Shown in pieces: positions 49,880-59,090 of a stretch of 64,000 nt of DNA; the stretch's first letter is position 1; each line of letters begins with the position of its first letter. The stretch is from NCBI RefSeq assembly GCF_014648695.1, contig NZ_BMRP01000002.1, positions 227,634 through 291,633 of the forward strand. The letters run 5' to 3'. The notes beneath the pieces were generated by a model. That model was not told where the DNA came from, ran no database searches, and saw only the letters and a program-made list of their open reading frames with translations. The DNA comes from Streptomyces albospinus (GTDB taxonomy: Bacteria; Actinomycetota; Actinomycetes; Streptomycetales; Streptomycetaceae). The translations under genes were made by a program, and so were the position numbers.

Positions 49880-50707
49880 CTATTTCCCCTGCCACTTGGG
49901 GGTCCGCTTCTCGGTGAAGGCGGCATGGAATTCGGCGTAGTCGGCGCTGTTCATCAGCAGTGCCTGGGTGGCGGCGTCCATTTCGACGGCGGCGGCCAGC
50001 GGCATGTCGAGTTCGGCGGTGAGCAGTGCCTTGGTCTGGGCGTGGGCCAGCGCGGGGCCTTCGGCGAGCCGCCGGGCGAGCGCCGCGGCCGTCTCGTCGG
50101 CGCGGCCCTCCTCGGCCAACTCGCTGATCAGGCCGAGCCGTTCGGCCTCGGGCGCGCGGATCGCGTCGCCGAGCATCAGCACCCGGGTGGCGTGCCCGAG
50201 GCCGATGACGCGGGGCAGGAGATAGGCCGCGCCCATGTCGCCGCCGGAGAGGCCGACCCGGGTGAAGAGGAACGCGAAGCGGGCGGAGGGGTCGGCGATG
50301 CGGAAGTCGGCGGCCAGCGCGAGCACCGCGCCGGCGCCGGCGGCCACCCCGTGCACCGCGGCGATGACGGGGAAGGGGCACTCGCGGACCGCCCGTACGA
50401 CCTGGCCGGTCATCCGGTTGAAGTCCAGCAGCTGTGCGGTGTCCATGTCCAGGGTGGCGCCGATGATCTCCTCGACGTCGCCGCCGGAGCAGAAGCCGCG
50501 GCCTTCCCCGGCGAGGACCAGGGCGCGGACGGAGCGTTCCCTGGACAGCTCCGCGAGCAGGTCGCGGAGGTCGGCGTACGCCTCGAAGGTGAGCGCGTTG
50601 AGCTTCTCGGGGCGCGCGAGGGTGACGGTCGCGATGCCGTCTTCCCTGGTCACCCTGATGTGCCGCCAGGCGTCGGTGCTTCGGGCGGATCCTGCGAACG
50701 GGCTCAT
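49880..50707 (-). CDS. Enoyl-CoA hydratase/isomerase family protein
   Basis: 275 residues, crotonase fold. Oxyanion-hole motifs GEGRGFCSGGDVEEI and HGVAAGAGAVLALAADFRIA, and LSGGDMGAAYLLPRVIG around the catalytic acids. It is probably a beta-oxidation-type hydratase or ring-opening hydrolase for the CoA intermediates made by the monooxygenase/reductase. ATG 50707. The GACTGTCGTCA motif at 50806-50816 lies about 100 bases upstream. Confidence 0.9.
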   Translation of the reverse strand: MSPFAGSARSTDAWRHIRVTREDGIATVTLARPEKLNALTFEAYADLRDLLAELSRERSVRALVLAGEGRGFCSGGDVEEIIGATLDMDTAQLLDFNRMTGQVVRAVRECPFPVIAAVHGVAAGAGAVLALAADFRIADPSARFAFLFTRVGLSGGDMGAAYLLPRVIGLGHATRVLMLGDAIRAPEAERLGLISELAEEGRADETAAALARRLAEGPALAHAQTKALLTAELDMPLAAAVEMDAATQALLMNSADYAEFHAAFTEKRTPKWQGK

Positions 50708-50805
50708 CGGTCTGCCTGCCCCCTTCAGCCGGACGGCTGGTGTGTGCGGTGGCTGCGGATGCGGTGGCGGTGCGCGTGAACCCCTCGAAGCTATCACTGA
50801 TTTGT

Positions 50806-50816
50806 GACTGTCGTCA
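50806..50816. promoter_or_regulatory. Second copy of the candidate PaaX operator
   Basis: GACTGTCGTCA differs in one base from GACTGCCGTCA at 39809-39819. Both lie in the two promoters of the aromatic-CoA regulon and were not noticed elsewhere in the window. Between it and the ATPase gene at 51016 no gene is seen. Confidence 0.45.
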
Positions 50817-51015
50817 GGAGGGCGCGATACATCGTCAGGCGTGCGCCACCCTCGGTGGGCGGGTGCGCAGGGGCCGAAAGTCCCGTCCATCGGGGCCCGA
50901 GGTCCCGGTCCGCCCTGCCGGTCGCCTCTGCTGCGGGGGCCGCACCCGCCCTACGGTGAAGGTGTCCGATGGGGCCTTGAGGGATCCGCCCGGCCCCGGG
51001 CGAACGGAACGTCCC

Positions 51016-51546
51016 ATGCCGGAACCACTCCTGCCGGAAGCCAGTGCCCTGCCGCTGCCCGAACCGTCCGACGCCACGTCCTGGCGCCTCGCGCTGCCGC
51101 ACACCCCGGCCGCCGTGCCCATCGCCCGCGCGCTGACGGGGACCGCGCTGCGGGACCTGGGGGCCACCGCCGACCACGACACCGCGGCGCTGCTGACCGC
51201 GGAGCTGGTCGCCAACGCCGTGGCGCACACCGGCGGTTCGGATCCGATCGAGCTGGTGGTGAAGGTGCGGCCGGGGGGCTGCGAGATCGAAGTGCACGAC
51301 GGGGATCCGGTGCCGCCGGCGGGGCTGGACCGACCGGCGGACGCGGTGTGCGGCGCGGATGCGGCGGGACCGGTTCCGGATGCCGCGAGCGCCGGCGCGG
51401 CGGTGGGCCGGCGCCGTTCCGCGCGCCGCGGGCTGCGGCTGGTCCGGGGGCTCAGCTCCGCCGCCGGCTGCCGGCCGACGCCGCACGGCAAGGCCGTGTG
51501 GTTCGCCCTTCCCCCGCTGCGGGAGCCGCGGCTGCCGCAGCCCTGA
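51016..51546 (+). CDS. Anti-sigma-type ATP-binding (HATPase) protein
   Basis: 176 residues with a GHKL ATPase fold of the RsbW/SpoIIAB kind common in Streptomyces: N-box LVANAVAHTGG, G1-like VHDGDPVPP, and RRGLRLVRGLSSAAG near the end. These small proteins usually bind or phosphorylate anti-anti-sigma partners; no such partner is adjacent. ATG 51016. Confidence 0.8.
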   Translation: MPEPLLPEASALPLPEPSDATSWRLALPHTPAAVPIARALTGTALRDLGATADHDTAALLTAELVANAVAHTGGSDPIELVVKVRPGGCEIEVHDGDPVPPAGLDRPADAVCGADAAGPVPDAASAGAAVGRRRSARRGLRLVRGLSSAAGCRPTPHGKAVWFALPPLREPRLPQP

Positions 51547-51636
51547 CCCGCCTCTTCCCGGGACCGTCGCCGGCTCCGTGCCGGGCCCGCGCTCCGGGGC
51601 TCCCGCCGGGCCGCTCCCGGGGCCTTCCCGGACCCG

Positions 51637-53163
51637 CTACTCCGGGACGGCCCCGACCCGGTCCCGGACCCTTCCCCCGGCCGCGCTGTCGGTCCCGTCG
51701 GCACCCGGGCCCGCGTCCGCTCCCCCGGTGGCGTCCGCGCCCGGCTCCGGGGTCCGGCTCCCGAGGCGGGAGTGGCGGCGCCCGTACAGCGCGTAGACCA
51801 GCGCGCCGACGATCAGGAACCCGGCGAACTGCATCCAGGTCGACGGGCCGGTGCCGTACATCAGATAGCCGCAGAAGGCGATGCCCAGTACCGGGCTGAG
51901 CGGGAAGAGCGGGACGCGGAAGCGGCGCGGCAGGTCGGGCCGGGTGCGGCGGAGGACCAGCACGCTGACATTGACCACGGCCATGATCGCGAGGGTCCCG
52001 ATGGTGGTCAGGTTCATCACCACGTCGAGCGGGACGACCGCAGCGGGGACCGCGAAGACGGCCGCGACGATCCAGGTGTTGGCGACCGGGGTGGAGGTCC
52101 GGGGCGAGATCCGTTCGAAGATCCGGGGGATCAGGCCGTCCCGGGACATCGACATCAGGATGCGGGTCTGCCCGTACATCACGGCGAGGACGACGGAGGC
52201 GATGGCGACCACCGCGCCGAAGGCGATCACCCCGCCGCCGAGGGTGGAGTGGGTGACGCGGTTGACGATCAGCGACAGCGCGGCGGGTTGCCCGGCGACC
52301 TTCCCCGAGGACAGGGCGCCGATGGCGGCGAGCGCGACCAGGCAGTACAGGACGGTCACCACACCGATGCAGATCATGATCGCGACGGGGATGTTGCGCC
52401 GCGGGTTGCGGACCTCTTCACCGGCGGTGGTGATCGCGTCGAAGCCGATGTAGGAGAAGAACGCGACGGACGCTCCGGAGGTGATCCCGGCGATGCCCTC
52501 AGGGGCGAACGGCGCAAGGTTGCCGCTGCGGAAGGCGCTGAAGCCGATCACGCTGAACAGCACCAGGACCGCCAGCTTGAGCACCGCCATCGCGGCGGTG
52601 GCGCGGGCGCTCTCGCGGACGCCGCGGACGAGCAGCAGCGCGGCGAGCAGCATCACGACGACGGCGGGGATGTTGACGATGCCGCCGGCACCGGGCGGAT
52701 TGGAGAGCGCGGCGGGCAGCTGCCAGCCGGTCACGCTGGCCAGCAGCTCGTTGAGGTACTGGCCCCAGCCGACGGCGACCGCGGAGATCGAGATGCCGTA
52801 CTCGAGGAGCAGGCACCAGCCGACGAGGAAGGCGGTGCGCTCGCCGAGGGTGGCGTAGGCGTAGGAGTACGAACTGCCGGAGACCGGTATCGCGCCGCCC
52901 AGTTCCGCGAAGGAGAAGGCGGTGAAGACGCAGGTGACGGCGGCCAGGACGAAGGAGACGATGACGGCAGGGCCGGACCGGGCGACGGTGTCGGACAGGC
53001 CGACGAAGATGCCGGTGCCGACGATGGCGCCGATGCCGAAGCAGACGAGCTGGAAGAGGCCCATGCTGCGCCGCAGGCCGTTGCCTTCGAGGTCCGCGCC
53101 GGATTCGGCGATGAGGAGGTCGGGGGACTTGATGCGCAGTCCGGACGGGCCTGAGCGGGACAT
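51637..53163 (-). CDS. APC-superfamily amino acid permease
   Basis: 508 residues, twelve or so transmembrane helices of the cationic amino acid transporter (CAT/YfnA-like) group: GIGAIVGTGIFVGLSD in helix 1, FSFAELGGAIPVSGSSYSY, and FFSYIGFDAITTAGEE. Next to ornithine carbamoyltransferase and arginine deiminase it probably imports arginine or exchanges it for ornithine. The C-terminal 50 residues are Gly/Ala/Asp-rich. ATG 53163. Confidence 0.88.
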   Translation of the reverse strand: MSRSGPSGLRIKSPDLLIAESGADLEGNGLRRSMGLFQLVCFGIGAIVGTGIFVGLSDTVARSGPAVIVSFVLAAVTCVFTAFSFAELGGAIPVSGSSYSYAYATLGERTAFLVGWCLLLEYGISISAVAVGWGQYLNELLASVTGWQLPAALSNPPGAGGIVNIPAVVVMLLAALLLVRGVRESARATAAMAVLKLAVLVLFSVIGFSAFRSGNLAPFAPEGIAGITSGASVAFFSYIGFDAITTAGEEVRNPRRNIPVAIMICIGVVTVLYCLVALAAIGALSSGKVAGQPAALSLIVNRVTHSTLGGGVIAFGAVVAIASVVLAVMYGQTRILMSMSRDGLIPRIFERISPRTSTPVANTWIVAAVFAVPAAVVPLDVVMNLTTIGTLAIMAVVNVSVLVLRRTRPDLPRRFRVPLFPLSPVLGIAFCGYLMYGTGPSTWMQFAGFLIVGALVYALYGRRHSRLGSRTPEPGADATGGADAGPGADGTDSAAGGRVRDRVGAVPE

Positions 53164-53368
53164 GGGGTGGTTCTCTCTCTGGTGGTGCGGTGCGCGCGGC
53201 GGGGGTGGCGCCGCGCGCGGAGCGGGGCCCGGACCGGTGGGTCCGGACCCCGTGAGCGGCTCGATGGTAACCGCCGGAACTGCATGATCGCCCATTGGCG
53301 CGTATGGCTATGCAAGGGCGAGGGGCCCCAGGGGGCGGCTGCGGCCTTGGCGCGCGGCCCTGGGAGCC

Positions 53369-53396
53369 GTCGTCGGATTCCCGGGAATTCGACGAC
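53369..53396 (-). terminator. Palindromic hairpin after ornithine carbamoyltransferase
   Basis: A 28-base near-perfect palindrome (one mismatched pair) starting five bases beyond the stop codon at 53402. It probably ends the arc transcript before the permease gene. Confidence 0.6.
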
Positions 53397-53401
53397 AGGC
53401 C

Positions 53402-54406
53402 CTAGCGGGCCAGCGTCGCCACCATCACCGCCTTGATCGTGTGCATCCGGTTCTCCGCCTCGTCGAAGACGACCGAGTGCGCGGACTCGAAGACCTCGTC
53501 GGTGACCTCCAGCGACGACAGGCCGTGGCGGGCGTGGATCTCCCGGCCGACCGCCGTACCCAGGTCGTGGTAGGCGGGCAGGCAGTGCAGGAACTTCACC
53601 TCGGGCCGGCCCGTGGCACGCAGCACGTCCATCGTGACCGCATACGGGGCGAGCAGCGCGATCCGCTCGTCCCAGACCTCCTTCGGCTCGCCCATGGAGA
53701 CCCAGACGTCGGTGGCGACGAAGTGCGCGCCGCGGACGCCCTCGGCGACGTCCTCGGTGAGGGTGATCCGGGCGCCGCTGGTCTCGGCCAGCGACCGCGC
53801 CTGCGCGATGACCGCCTCCTCGGGCCACAGCTGCTTCGGCGCCACGATCCGTACGTCCATGCCGAGCAGCGCGCCGGTGACGAGGTAGGAGTTGCCCATG
53901 TTGTTGCGGGCGTCGCCGAGGTAGGCGAAGGCGGTCTCCTCCAGGGGGCGGCCGTTGCCGTGCTCGACCATGGTGAGCACGTCGGCGAGCATCTGGGTGG
54001 GGTGCCAGTCGTCGGTCAGCCCGTTGTAGACGGGCACGCCGGCGTACTCCGCGAGCTCCTCGACGTCGGACTGGCGGCTGCCGCGGAATTCGATACCGTC
54101 GAACATCCGGCCGAGGACGCGTGCGGTGTCCTTGACCGACTCCTTGTGCCCGATCTGCGAACCGGACGGGTCCAGGTAGGTGGTCGAGGCGCCCTGGTCC
54201 GCTGCGGCGACCTCGAAGGAGCAGCGGGTCCGGGTCGAGGTCTTCTCGAAGATCAGGGCGATGTTGCGGCCCTTCAGGCGGGGGACCTCGGTACCGGCGC
54301 GCTTGGCCGCTTTCAGCTCGGCGGCCAGGCCGACGAGTCGGCGGAACTCCTCGGCGCTGAAGTCCAGTTCCTTGAGGAAGTGGTGGCCCGTGAGGTCTAT
54401 CGCCAT
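53402..54406 (-). CDS. argF: Ornithine carbamoyltransferase
   Basis: 334 residues. Carbamoyl-phosphate motif STRTRCSFE (residues about 56-64), ornithine motif [10 protein letters not shown], and the central HPTQMLAD. Catalyses ornithine + carbamoyl phosphate to citrulline, or the reverse in the arginine deiminase pathway. Its place between arginine deiminase and an amino acid permease favours the catabolic role (arcB-like). ATG 54406. Palindromes at 54453-54485 lie in its promoter. Confidence 0.95.
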   Translation of the reverse strand: MAIDLTGHHFLKELDFSAEEFRRLVGLAAELKAAKRAGTEVPRLKGRNIALIFEKTSTRTRCSFEVAAADQGASTTYLDPSGSQIGHKESVKDTARVLGRMFDGIEFRGSRQSDVEELAEYAGVPVYNGLTDDWHPTQMLADVLTMVEHGNGRPLEETAFAYLGDARNNMGNSYLVTGALLGMDVRIVAPKQLWPEEAVIAQARSLAETSGARITLTEDVAEGVRGAHFVATDVWVSMGEPKEVWDERIALLAPYAVTMDVLRATGRPEVKFLHCLPAYHDLGTAVGREIHARHGLSSLEVTDEVFESAHSVVFDEAENRMHTIKAVMVATLAR

Positions 54407-54452
54407 GGGTGGGCTCCTGGTTCGCGGCAATCGTGGACGGGATCGAACATTG

Positions 54453-54485
54453 GAAGTGTATACGACACGCCGTATCCCTATACGG
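54453..54485. promoter_or_regulatory. Palindromes in the ornithine carbamoyltransferase promoter
   Basis: CCGTAT-CCCT-ATACGG (54470-54485) is perfect, and GTGTATACGACAC next to it has GTGT/ACAC arms. They overlap a TACACT -10-like box on the minus strand. A repressor site (for example an ArgR- or GntR-type protein) is likely, but no known consensus is matched exactly. Confidence 0.4.
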
Positions 54486-54548
54486 AACCGTCGGGTGGCG
54501 CGCGGCGGGGACGCCGCTCCCGAACGCACCGGTGCGGCCCCGCCCCGC

Positions 54549-55784
54549 TCACGCCGCCCCCGGCACCGCCTCCCTCGTCACCGGGCAGCTCATACAGCGC
54601 GGACCGCCGCGCCCCCGCCCCAGCTCGCTCCCGGGGATGGTGATCACCTCGATGCCGCGCTTGCGCAGGAAGGTGTTCGTGGTGACGTTCCGCTCGTACG
54701 CCACCACCACGCCCGGCTCCACCGCCAGCACATTGCAACCGTCGTCCCACTGCTCCCGCTCGGCCGAGTGGACGTCCTGGGTCGCGGTCAGCACCCGGAT
54801 GTCGGAGAGGCCCAGGGAGGCCGCTATGGCGCGGTGCATGTGCTCCGGCGGGTGGTCGGTGACCTTGAGGTCCTGGTCGCCGGAGCCCGGTTCGATGGTG
54901 TACGAGCGGAGCATGCCCAGGCCCGCGTACTGGGTGAAGGTATCCCCGTCGATCATCGTCATGACGGTGTCCAGGTGCATGAACGCCCGCCGCTTGGGCA
55001 TGTCCAGCGCCACGATCGTGCGCGCGGAACCCGCCGCGAACAGTCCGCGCGCCAGCAGTTCGACGGCCTGTGGAGTGGTCCGCTCGCTCATCCCGATCAG
55101 CACCGCGCCGCTGCCCATGACCAGCACGTCGCCGCCCTCGATCGTCGAGGGGAAGTCCGCCTGCCCCTCCGACCAGACGTGGAAGCCCTCGCTGCGGAAG
55201 AGCGGGTGGTGGCGGTAGATCGCCTCGTAGTGGACGGTCTCGCGCTGCCGGGCGGGCCAGCGCATCGAGTTGATCGACACCCCGTCGTAGATCCAGGCGG
55301 AGGTGTCGCGGGTGAAGAGGTGGTTGGGCAGCGGGCCCAGCAGGAAGTCGTCCAGATCCATCACATGGAAGCGGACCGAGGTCGGCTCGGGGTGGCGCTC
55401 CAGGAACTCACGCTTGGTCATACCGCCGACCAGCGCCTCCACGAGCTCGGGCACGGGCAGCTCGTCGAACGCCGCCCGCAGATGGTCGGTGGCCAGCGGC
55501 CCGTACTCCTTCTCGTCGAAGACCCGGTCCAGGACCAGCGTGCGCGCCTCGGGGATCTGGAGGCTCTCGGCCAGCAGATCCCCGAAGAGATGCACCTCGA
55601 CGCCGCGGTCCCGGAGCACGTCCGCGAACCCGTCGTGCTCGGCCCGCGCCCGGCGCACCCACAGCACGTCGTCGAACAGCAAGGTGTCCTTGTTGGAGGG
55701 CGTGAGCCGCTTCAGCTCCAGATCGGGGCGATGCAGGATGACCCGGCGCAGCCGCCCGGCCTCTGAGTCGACATGGAATCCCAT
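54549..55784 (-). CDS. arcA: Arginine deiminase
   Basis: 411 residues. Guanidino-modifying family: catalytic Cys in [12 protein letters not shown] near the C-terminus, His/Asp in [15 protein letters not shown], and [12 protein letters not shown] plus [11 protein letters not shown]. Converts arginine to citrulline and ammonia; with the carbamoyltransferase it yields ornithine and carbamoyl phosphate for ATP. ATG 55784 ([10 protein letters not shown]) is the normal family start; longer in-frame extensions read only the 24-base repeats upstream. Confidence 0.95.
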   Translation of the reverse strand: MGFHVDSEAGRLRRVILHRPDLELKRLTPSNKDTLLFDDVLWVRRARAEHDGFADVLRDRGVEVHLFGDLLAESLQIPEARTLVLDRVFDEKEYGPLATDHLRAAFDELPVPELVEALVGGMTKREFLERHPEPTSVRFHVMDLDDFLLGPLPNHLFTRDTSAWIYDGVSINSMRWPARQRETVHYEAIYRHHPLFRSEGFHVWSEGQADFPSTIEGGDVLVMGSGAVLIGMSERTTPQAVELLARGLFAAGSARTIVALDMPKRRAFMHLDTVMTMIDGDTFTQYAGLGMLRSYTIEPGSGDQDLKVTDHPPEHMHRAIAASLGLSDIRVLTATQDVHSAEREQWDDGCNVLAVEPGVVVAYERNVTTNTFLRKRGIEVITIPGSELGRGRGGPRCMSCPVTREAVPGAA

Positions 55785-55854
55785 CTCCCCATCTTGTCCG
55801 CTCCGGCGGCCCGGTGTCGGGACTCGGCGCGATGTCGGGGAGATGTCGGGGTGA

Positions 55855-55926
55855 ACCTCCGGGAGGTCCCGGGCCCCGACCTCGGGGAGATCCCCGGCCC
55901 GAACCTCAGGGAGATCCCAGGGTCCG
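55855..55926. repeat. Three tandem 24-base repeats upstream of arcA
   Basis: Units start at 55855, 55879 and 55903 and keep the pattern ACCTC-GGGAG-TCCC. Each unit contains a small GGGA/TCCC inverted repeat. They lie 70-140 bases upstream of the arginine deiminase start. A second set of related G-tract repeats follows at about 55983-56040. Confidence 0.55.
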
Positions 55927-56099
55927 CCCCGAGGGCCATCCTCCCGCTCCCGGGAAGGATTTGGCGTGGGGGCCGCCATATCCGGAACGGGATCCCCCAC
56001 CCCCGGAACGGGACCTTCCACCCCCGGAGCACGGACCTCCGCGTCCCGGTCAGCGGCCGTCGTACCGCCTCCGCGCGGCCTCCCCGGCCCGCGCCGGCC

Positions 56100-57797
56100 T
56101 CACCCGGTCCCCCGCGCACCGCCCCGCCGCAGCGTCAGCGCCGCCGCCACCGCCCCCGCCGAGGTCACCGCCGCGATGATCCAGCCGCCCCGCAACGACC
56201 CGAAGTCCGGGTGCTGCCGACCGCCCATGACGGCCACCAGCACGGCCACGCCCAGCGCCGTACCGGCCTGCCGCGACACCATCAGGACGCCGGAGCCGAG
56301 GGAGAGTTGGCGGCCGGGCAGCAGTCCCGCCGCGGCGAACATCACCGGCTGGTACAGCCCGGTGCCGAACCCGGCGAAGATCAGTCCGGGCAGGAAGTGC
56401 GCCACGTAGTGCGTACCCCCGCCGCCCTGCCCGTCGTCGGCCAGCGCGAGCCACCAGAGGGTGGCCGCCACGAAACACAGCGCCCCGATGACGCCCGTCG
56501 CCCGCGCCCCGACCGCACCGACGATGCGGCCGGAGAGCGCGGAGACCACCAGCACCGTGAGCGGCCAGGGCGCCAGCGCCAGGCCGGCGGTCCGCACCGG
56601 GTAGTGCCACACGTCGGTGAACAGCAGGCTCGCACCGAGCATCATCGCCCCGTAGGCCACGAAGTAGCCGAGCAGCCCCAGCGTGGCCGCCGCGAAACCG
56701 GGCGTCCGGAACAGCTCCGGGTGCACGACGGTATCCGCGGCCCGCCGAACGTGGCGTACGCAGAGCGCTGCGGCCAGTACTCCGGCGGCGAGGACCGCCA
56801 GTGTGGCGGGGGCGGTGTAACCCCACTCGGGGGCCTCGACGCACGCCGTCACCAGCGCGCCGACGCACACCAGCACCAGCGCCGTCCCCGGCAGGTCCAG
56901 CGCCTGCCGCCCGCCGCGTTCGGAGCGGGGCAGCAGCCGGACGCCCGCGCCCACCGCGAGCAGCACCACCGGGACGTTGATCAGGAAGATCAGCCGCCAG
57001 TCGGAGGCGGCGAGCAGACCGCCGATCACCGGGCCGGAACTCGCCGCCACCGCGCTGACCGCCGTCCAGGCACCGACCGCCGTCGCGCGTTCCCGCGGCG
57101 GGAAGGCGGGCAGCGCGAGGGAGAGGGAGGTGGGGATCAGTACGGCCGCCGCCACGCCCTGCACCACCCGCGCCACGATGAGCAGGGTGAGGGTGGGCGC
57201 CATCCCGCAGGCCGCCGAGGCCAGGCCGAACAGCACCATGCCGGTCAGGAAGCAGCGCCGCCGGCCGGCTTCGTCGGCGAGCCGCCCGGCCGGTACCAGG
57301 AGCGCGGCGAGCACGACGGTGTAGCCGTTGAGCACCCAGGAGAGCGCGGAGGCGGGCGCCGGCGCGAAGTCCCGGCCGATCGCCGGGAACGCGATGGTGA
57401 CCGCGATCAGATCGAGCACCGCCAGGAACTGCGCGGCGGAGGCGATGGCCAGGATCGGCCAGCGGCGCGGGTCGGCGGCGTCGCGCCCGGCGTCATGGGC
57501 GTCATGGGCGTCATGGGAAGCAGCCTCGGCGTCATGGGAAGCCGTGTCGACGTCAGTGCCGGCGTCACGAGGAGCGGCGCCGACGGTGCACCGGACGGCT
57601 GCGGCGGCAGGGTCGGTACGTGCGGGAGCAGTGCGAGCGGCAGGAACGGTACGCGCAGCAGGAACGGTACATACAGGAGCGGTGCGAGCGGCAGGAACGG
57701 TACGTGCGGGGGCAGTACGAGCGGCAGGGGCGCCCGGTGAGGAGGCGCCGCATGAGGGCGCACCCGTCCCCCGGCCGCCCGGAAAGGGAGTGGTCAT
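56100..57797 (-). CDS. MFS exporter, EmrB/QacA family with repetitive N-terminal tail
   Basis: About 565 residues. Residues ~105-565 form the 14-helix DHA2 transporter, with PAGRLADEAGRRRCFLTGM as motif A. The first ~100 residues are a low-complexity tail made of ARTxP-type pentads and HDA triplets, encoded by tandem 15- and 9-base repeats. That is foreign to the family and probably cytoplasmic and disordered. ATG 57797 is chosen; a TTG at 57806 is possible, and a start just before the membrane domain cannot be excluded. Divergent from the GlxA-type regulator, its likely controller. Confidence 0.8.
   Translation of the reverse strand: MTTPFPGGRGTGAPSCGASSPGAPAARTAPARTVPAARTAPVCTVPAARTVPAARTAPARTDPAAAAVRCTVGAAPRDAGTDVDTASHDAEAASHDAHDAHDAGRDAADPRRWPILAIASAAQFLAVLDLIAVTIAFPAIGRDFAPAPASALSWVLNGYTVVLAALLVPAGRLADEAGRRRCFLTGMVLFGLASAACGMAPTLTLLIVARVVQGVAAAVLIPTSLSLALPAFPPRERATAVGAWTAVSAVAASSGPVIGGLLAASDWRLIFLINVPVVLLAVGAGVRLLPRSERGGRQALDLPGTALVLVCVGALVTACVEAPEWGYTAPATLAVLAAGVLAAALCVRHVRRAADTVVHPELFRTPGFAAATLGLLGYFVAYGAMMLGASLLFTDVWHYPVRTAGLALAPWPLTVLVVSALSGRIVGAVGARATGVIGALCFVAATLWWLALADDGQGGGGTHYVAHFLPGLIFAGFGTGLYQPVMFAAAGLLPGRQLSLGSGVLMVSRQAGTALGVAVLVAVMGGRQHPDFGSLRGGWIIAAVTSAGAVAAALTLRRGGARGTG
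57490..57730. repeat. Tandem coding repeats in the MFS N-terminus
   Basis: Three 9-base units (57490-57516) encode HDAHDAHDA. From about 57600 to 57730 an imperfect 15-base unit containing GGAACGGTAC recurs, encoding Ala-Arg-Thr-Val/Ala-Pro. The unit is related to the GGAACGGCA repeats at 58854-58916. Confidence 0.6.
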
Positions 57798-57834
57798 GTC
57801 GATCAAGCATCCGCCCCGCGCTCCCCCGTCACGA

Positions 57835-57883
57835 GTGGCAGCACTGCCACCATCCGCTACATTCCTGCCACTTCCTCTGCCAC
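57835..57883. promoter_or_regulatory. GTGGCAG/CTGCCAC operator cluster
   Basis: GTGGCAGCACTGCCAC (57835-57850) is a perfect palindrome. CTGCCAC recurs at 57865-57871 and 57877-57883. The cluster fills the divergent promoter between the MFS and GlxA-type regulator genes, as expected for autoregulation and control of the exporter. Confidence 0.55.
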
Positions 57884-57892
57884 ACTCCCGTC

Positions 57893-58855
57893 ATGCCCTC
57901 CCTCGCCATCGCCGTCACCGACGGAATGCCGTTCCTCGAACTCGCCATCCCCTGCCACATCTTCGGCAACGACCGGATCCAGCCGCCCCCGGACTGGTAC
58001 GACCTGCGGGTGTGCGCGATCGGACCGGCCGGCGAAACCCCCCTCGCCGGGCCGTGGTTCAGCACCCGGACCCCGTACGGCGTCACGGAACTGGTCGCCG
58101 CGGACACCGTCCTCGTACCGGCGTCCGCCGATGTGCACGGCGATCCGCCGGACGAACTCGTCGCGGCCCTGCGCACGGCCCACCGCCGCGGCGCACGCGT
58201 GGTCTCCCTCTGCTCGGGCGCCTTCACTCTCGCCGCGACCGGTCTGCTGGACGGGCGCACCGCCGCCACCCACTGGATGTACGCGGAGCTGCTCGCCGAG
58301 CGCTACCCGGCCGTCGGCGTCGACCCGGCGGTCCTCTACGTCGACCACGGCGATGTGCTCACCGGCGCGGGCTCCACCGCCTCCGTCGACGTCTGCCTGC
58401 ACCTGATCCGCGAGGACTTCGGCACCGAGGTCGCCAACTCCCTGGCCCGCCAGCTGGTCGCGCCCGCGCACCGCCCCGGCGGACAGGCCCAGTACATCGA
58501 GACGCCGCTGCCGGAACGCCGCGACGACTCACTTGCGCCCGTCCTCCATTGGGCCGCGGAACGCCTCCGGCATCCGCTGACCGTGGCGGACCTCGCCCGG
58601 CACGCCAACACCAGCCCCCGTACCCTCGTACGCCGGTTCCACGCCGCCACCGGCACCACGCCGATGCAGTGGATCCAGTCCCAACGCATCGCACGCGCAC
58701 GGGAGTTGCTGGAGAGCACCGATCTGCCCGTGGACCGCGTCGCAGAGATCGCCGGCCTGGGGACGGCGGCCAACCTCCGCCGCCACTTCACCCGGGCGAT
58801 GGGGGTGCCGCCGGTCGACTACCGGCGGACGTACCGGGCGGCACGCGTGGCGTGA
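57893..58855 (+). CDS. GlxA-family regulator (DJ-1/PfpI + AraC)
   Basis: 320 residues. An N-terminal class I glutamine amidotransferase-like DJ-1/PfpI domain (about 1-185), with the nucleophile-elbow sequence LCSGAFTLAATGLLDG, then an AraC DNA-binding domain (about 215-315: HPLTVADLARHANTSPRTLV, then VDRVAEIAGLGTAANLRRHF). Such proteins sense small molecules and activate adjacent genes, here probably the divergent MFS. ATG 57893. Confidence 0.9.
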   Translation: MPSLAIAVTDGMPFLELAIPCHIFGNDRIQPPPDWYDLRVCAIGPAGETPLAGPWFSTRTPYGVTELVAADTVLVPASADVHGDPPDELVAALRTAHRRGARVVSLCSGAFTLAATGLLDGRTAATHWMYAELLAERYPAVGVDPAVLYVDHGDVLTGAGSTASVDVCLHLIREDFGTEVANSLARQLVAPAHRPGGQAQYIETPLPERRDDSLAPVLHWAAERLRHPLTVADLARHANTSPRTLVRRFHAATGTTPMQWIQSQRIARARELLESTDLPVDRVAEIAGLGTAANLRRHFTRAMGVPPVDYRRTYRAARVA

Positions 58856-58916
58856 ACGGCGAGAACGGCAGGAACGGCAGGAACGGCAGGAACGGCAGGA
58901 ACGGCGAGAACGGCCA
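58854..58916. repeat. Seven tandem 9-base repeats
   Basis: Seven units of GAACGGCAG (variants GAACGGCGA and GAACGGCCA) run from inside the stop codon of the GlxA-type gene. Related GAACGG steps continue less regularly to about 58950. No ORF use is apparent. Confidence 0.75.
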
Positions 58917-58974
58917 GAACCTTATGAACGGCATGCGCGGTGAGAACGGTGGGAGCCGGAGACGGACCGGGCGG

Positions 58975-59030
58975 GGCACTCCGTCTGTCTCCCGGGGCAC
59001 GGCCGTTCCCCGGGACACAGACGGAGTGCC
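58975..59030. terminator. Long bidirectional hairpin terminator
   Basis: 23-base arms (58975-58997 and 59008-59030, one mismatch) with a ten-base loop lie between the convergent GlxA-type and Pnkp genes. It should stop transcription from both sides. Confidence 0.85.
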
Positions 59031-59090
59031 GTCCGGCCCGGGGGCACGCGACGCCCCGGCCCGGCGGGCACGCCACCGGCTCCCGCACGG

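Noticed and set aside
58854..58950. Short tandem repeats as a CRISPR array
   Set aside because: The 9-base units abut directly with no spacers, and no cas genes are present.
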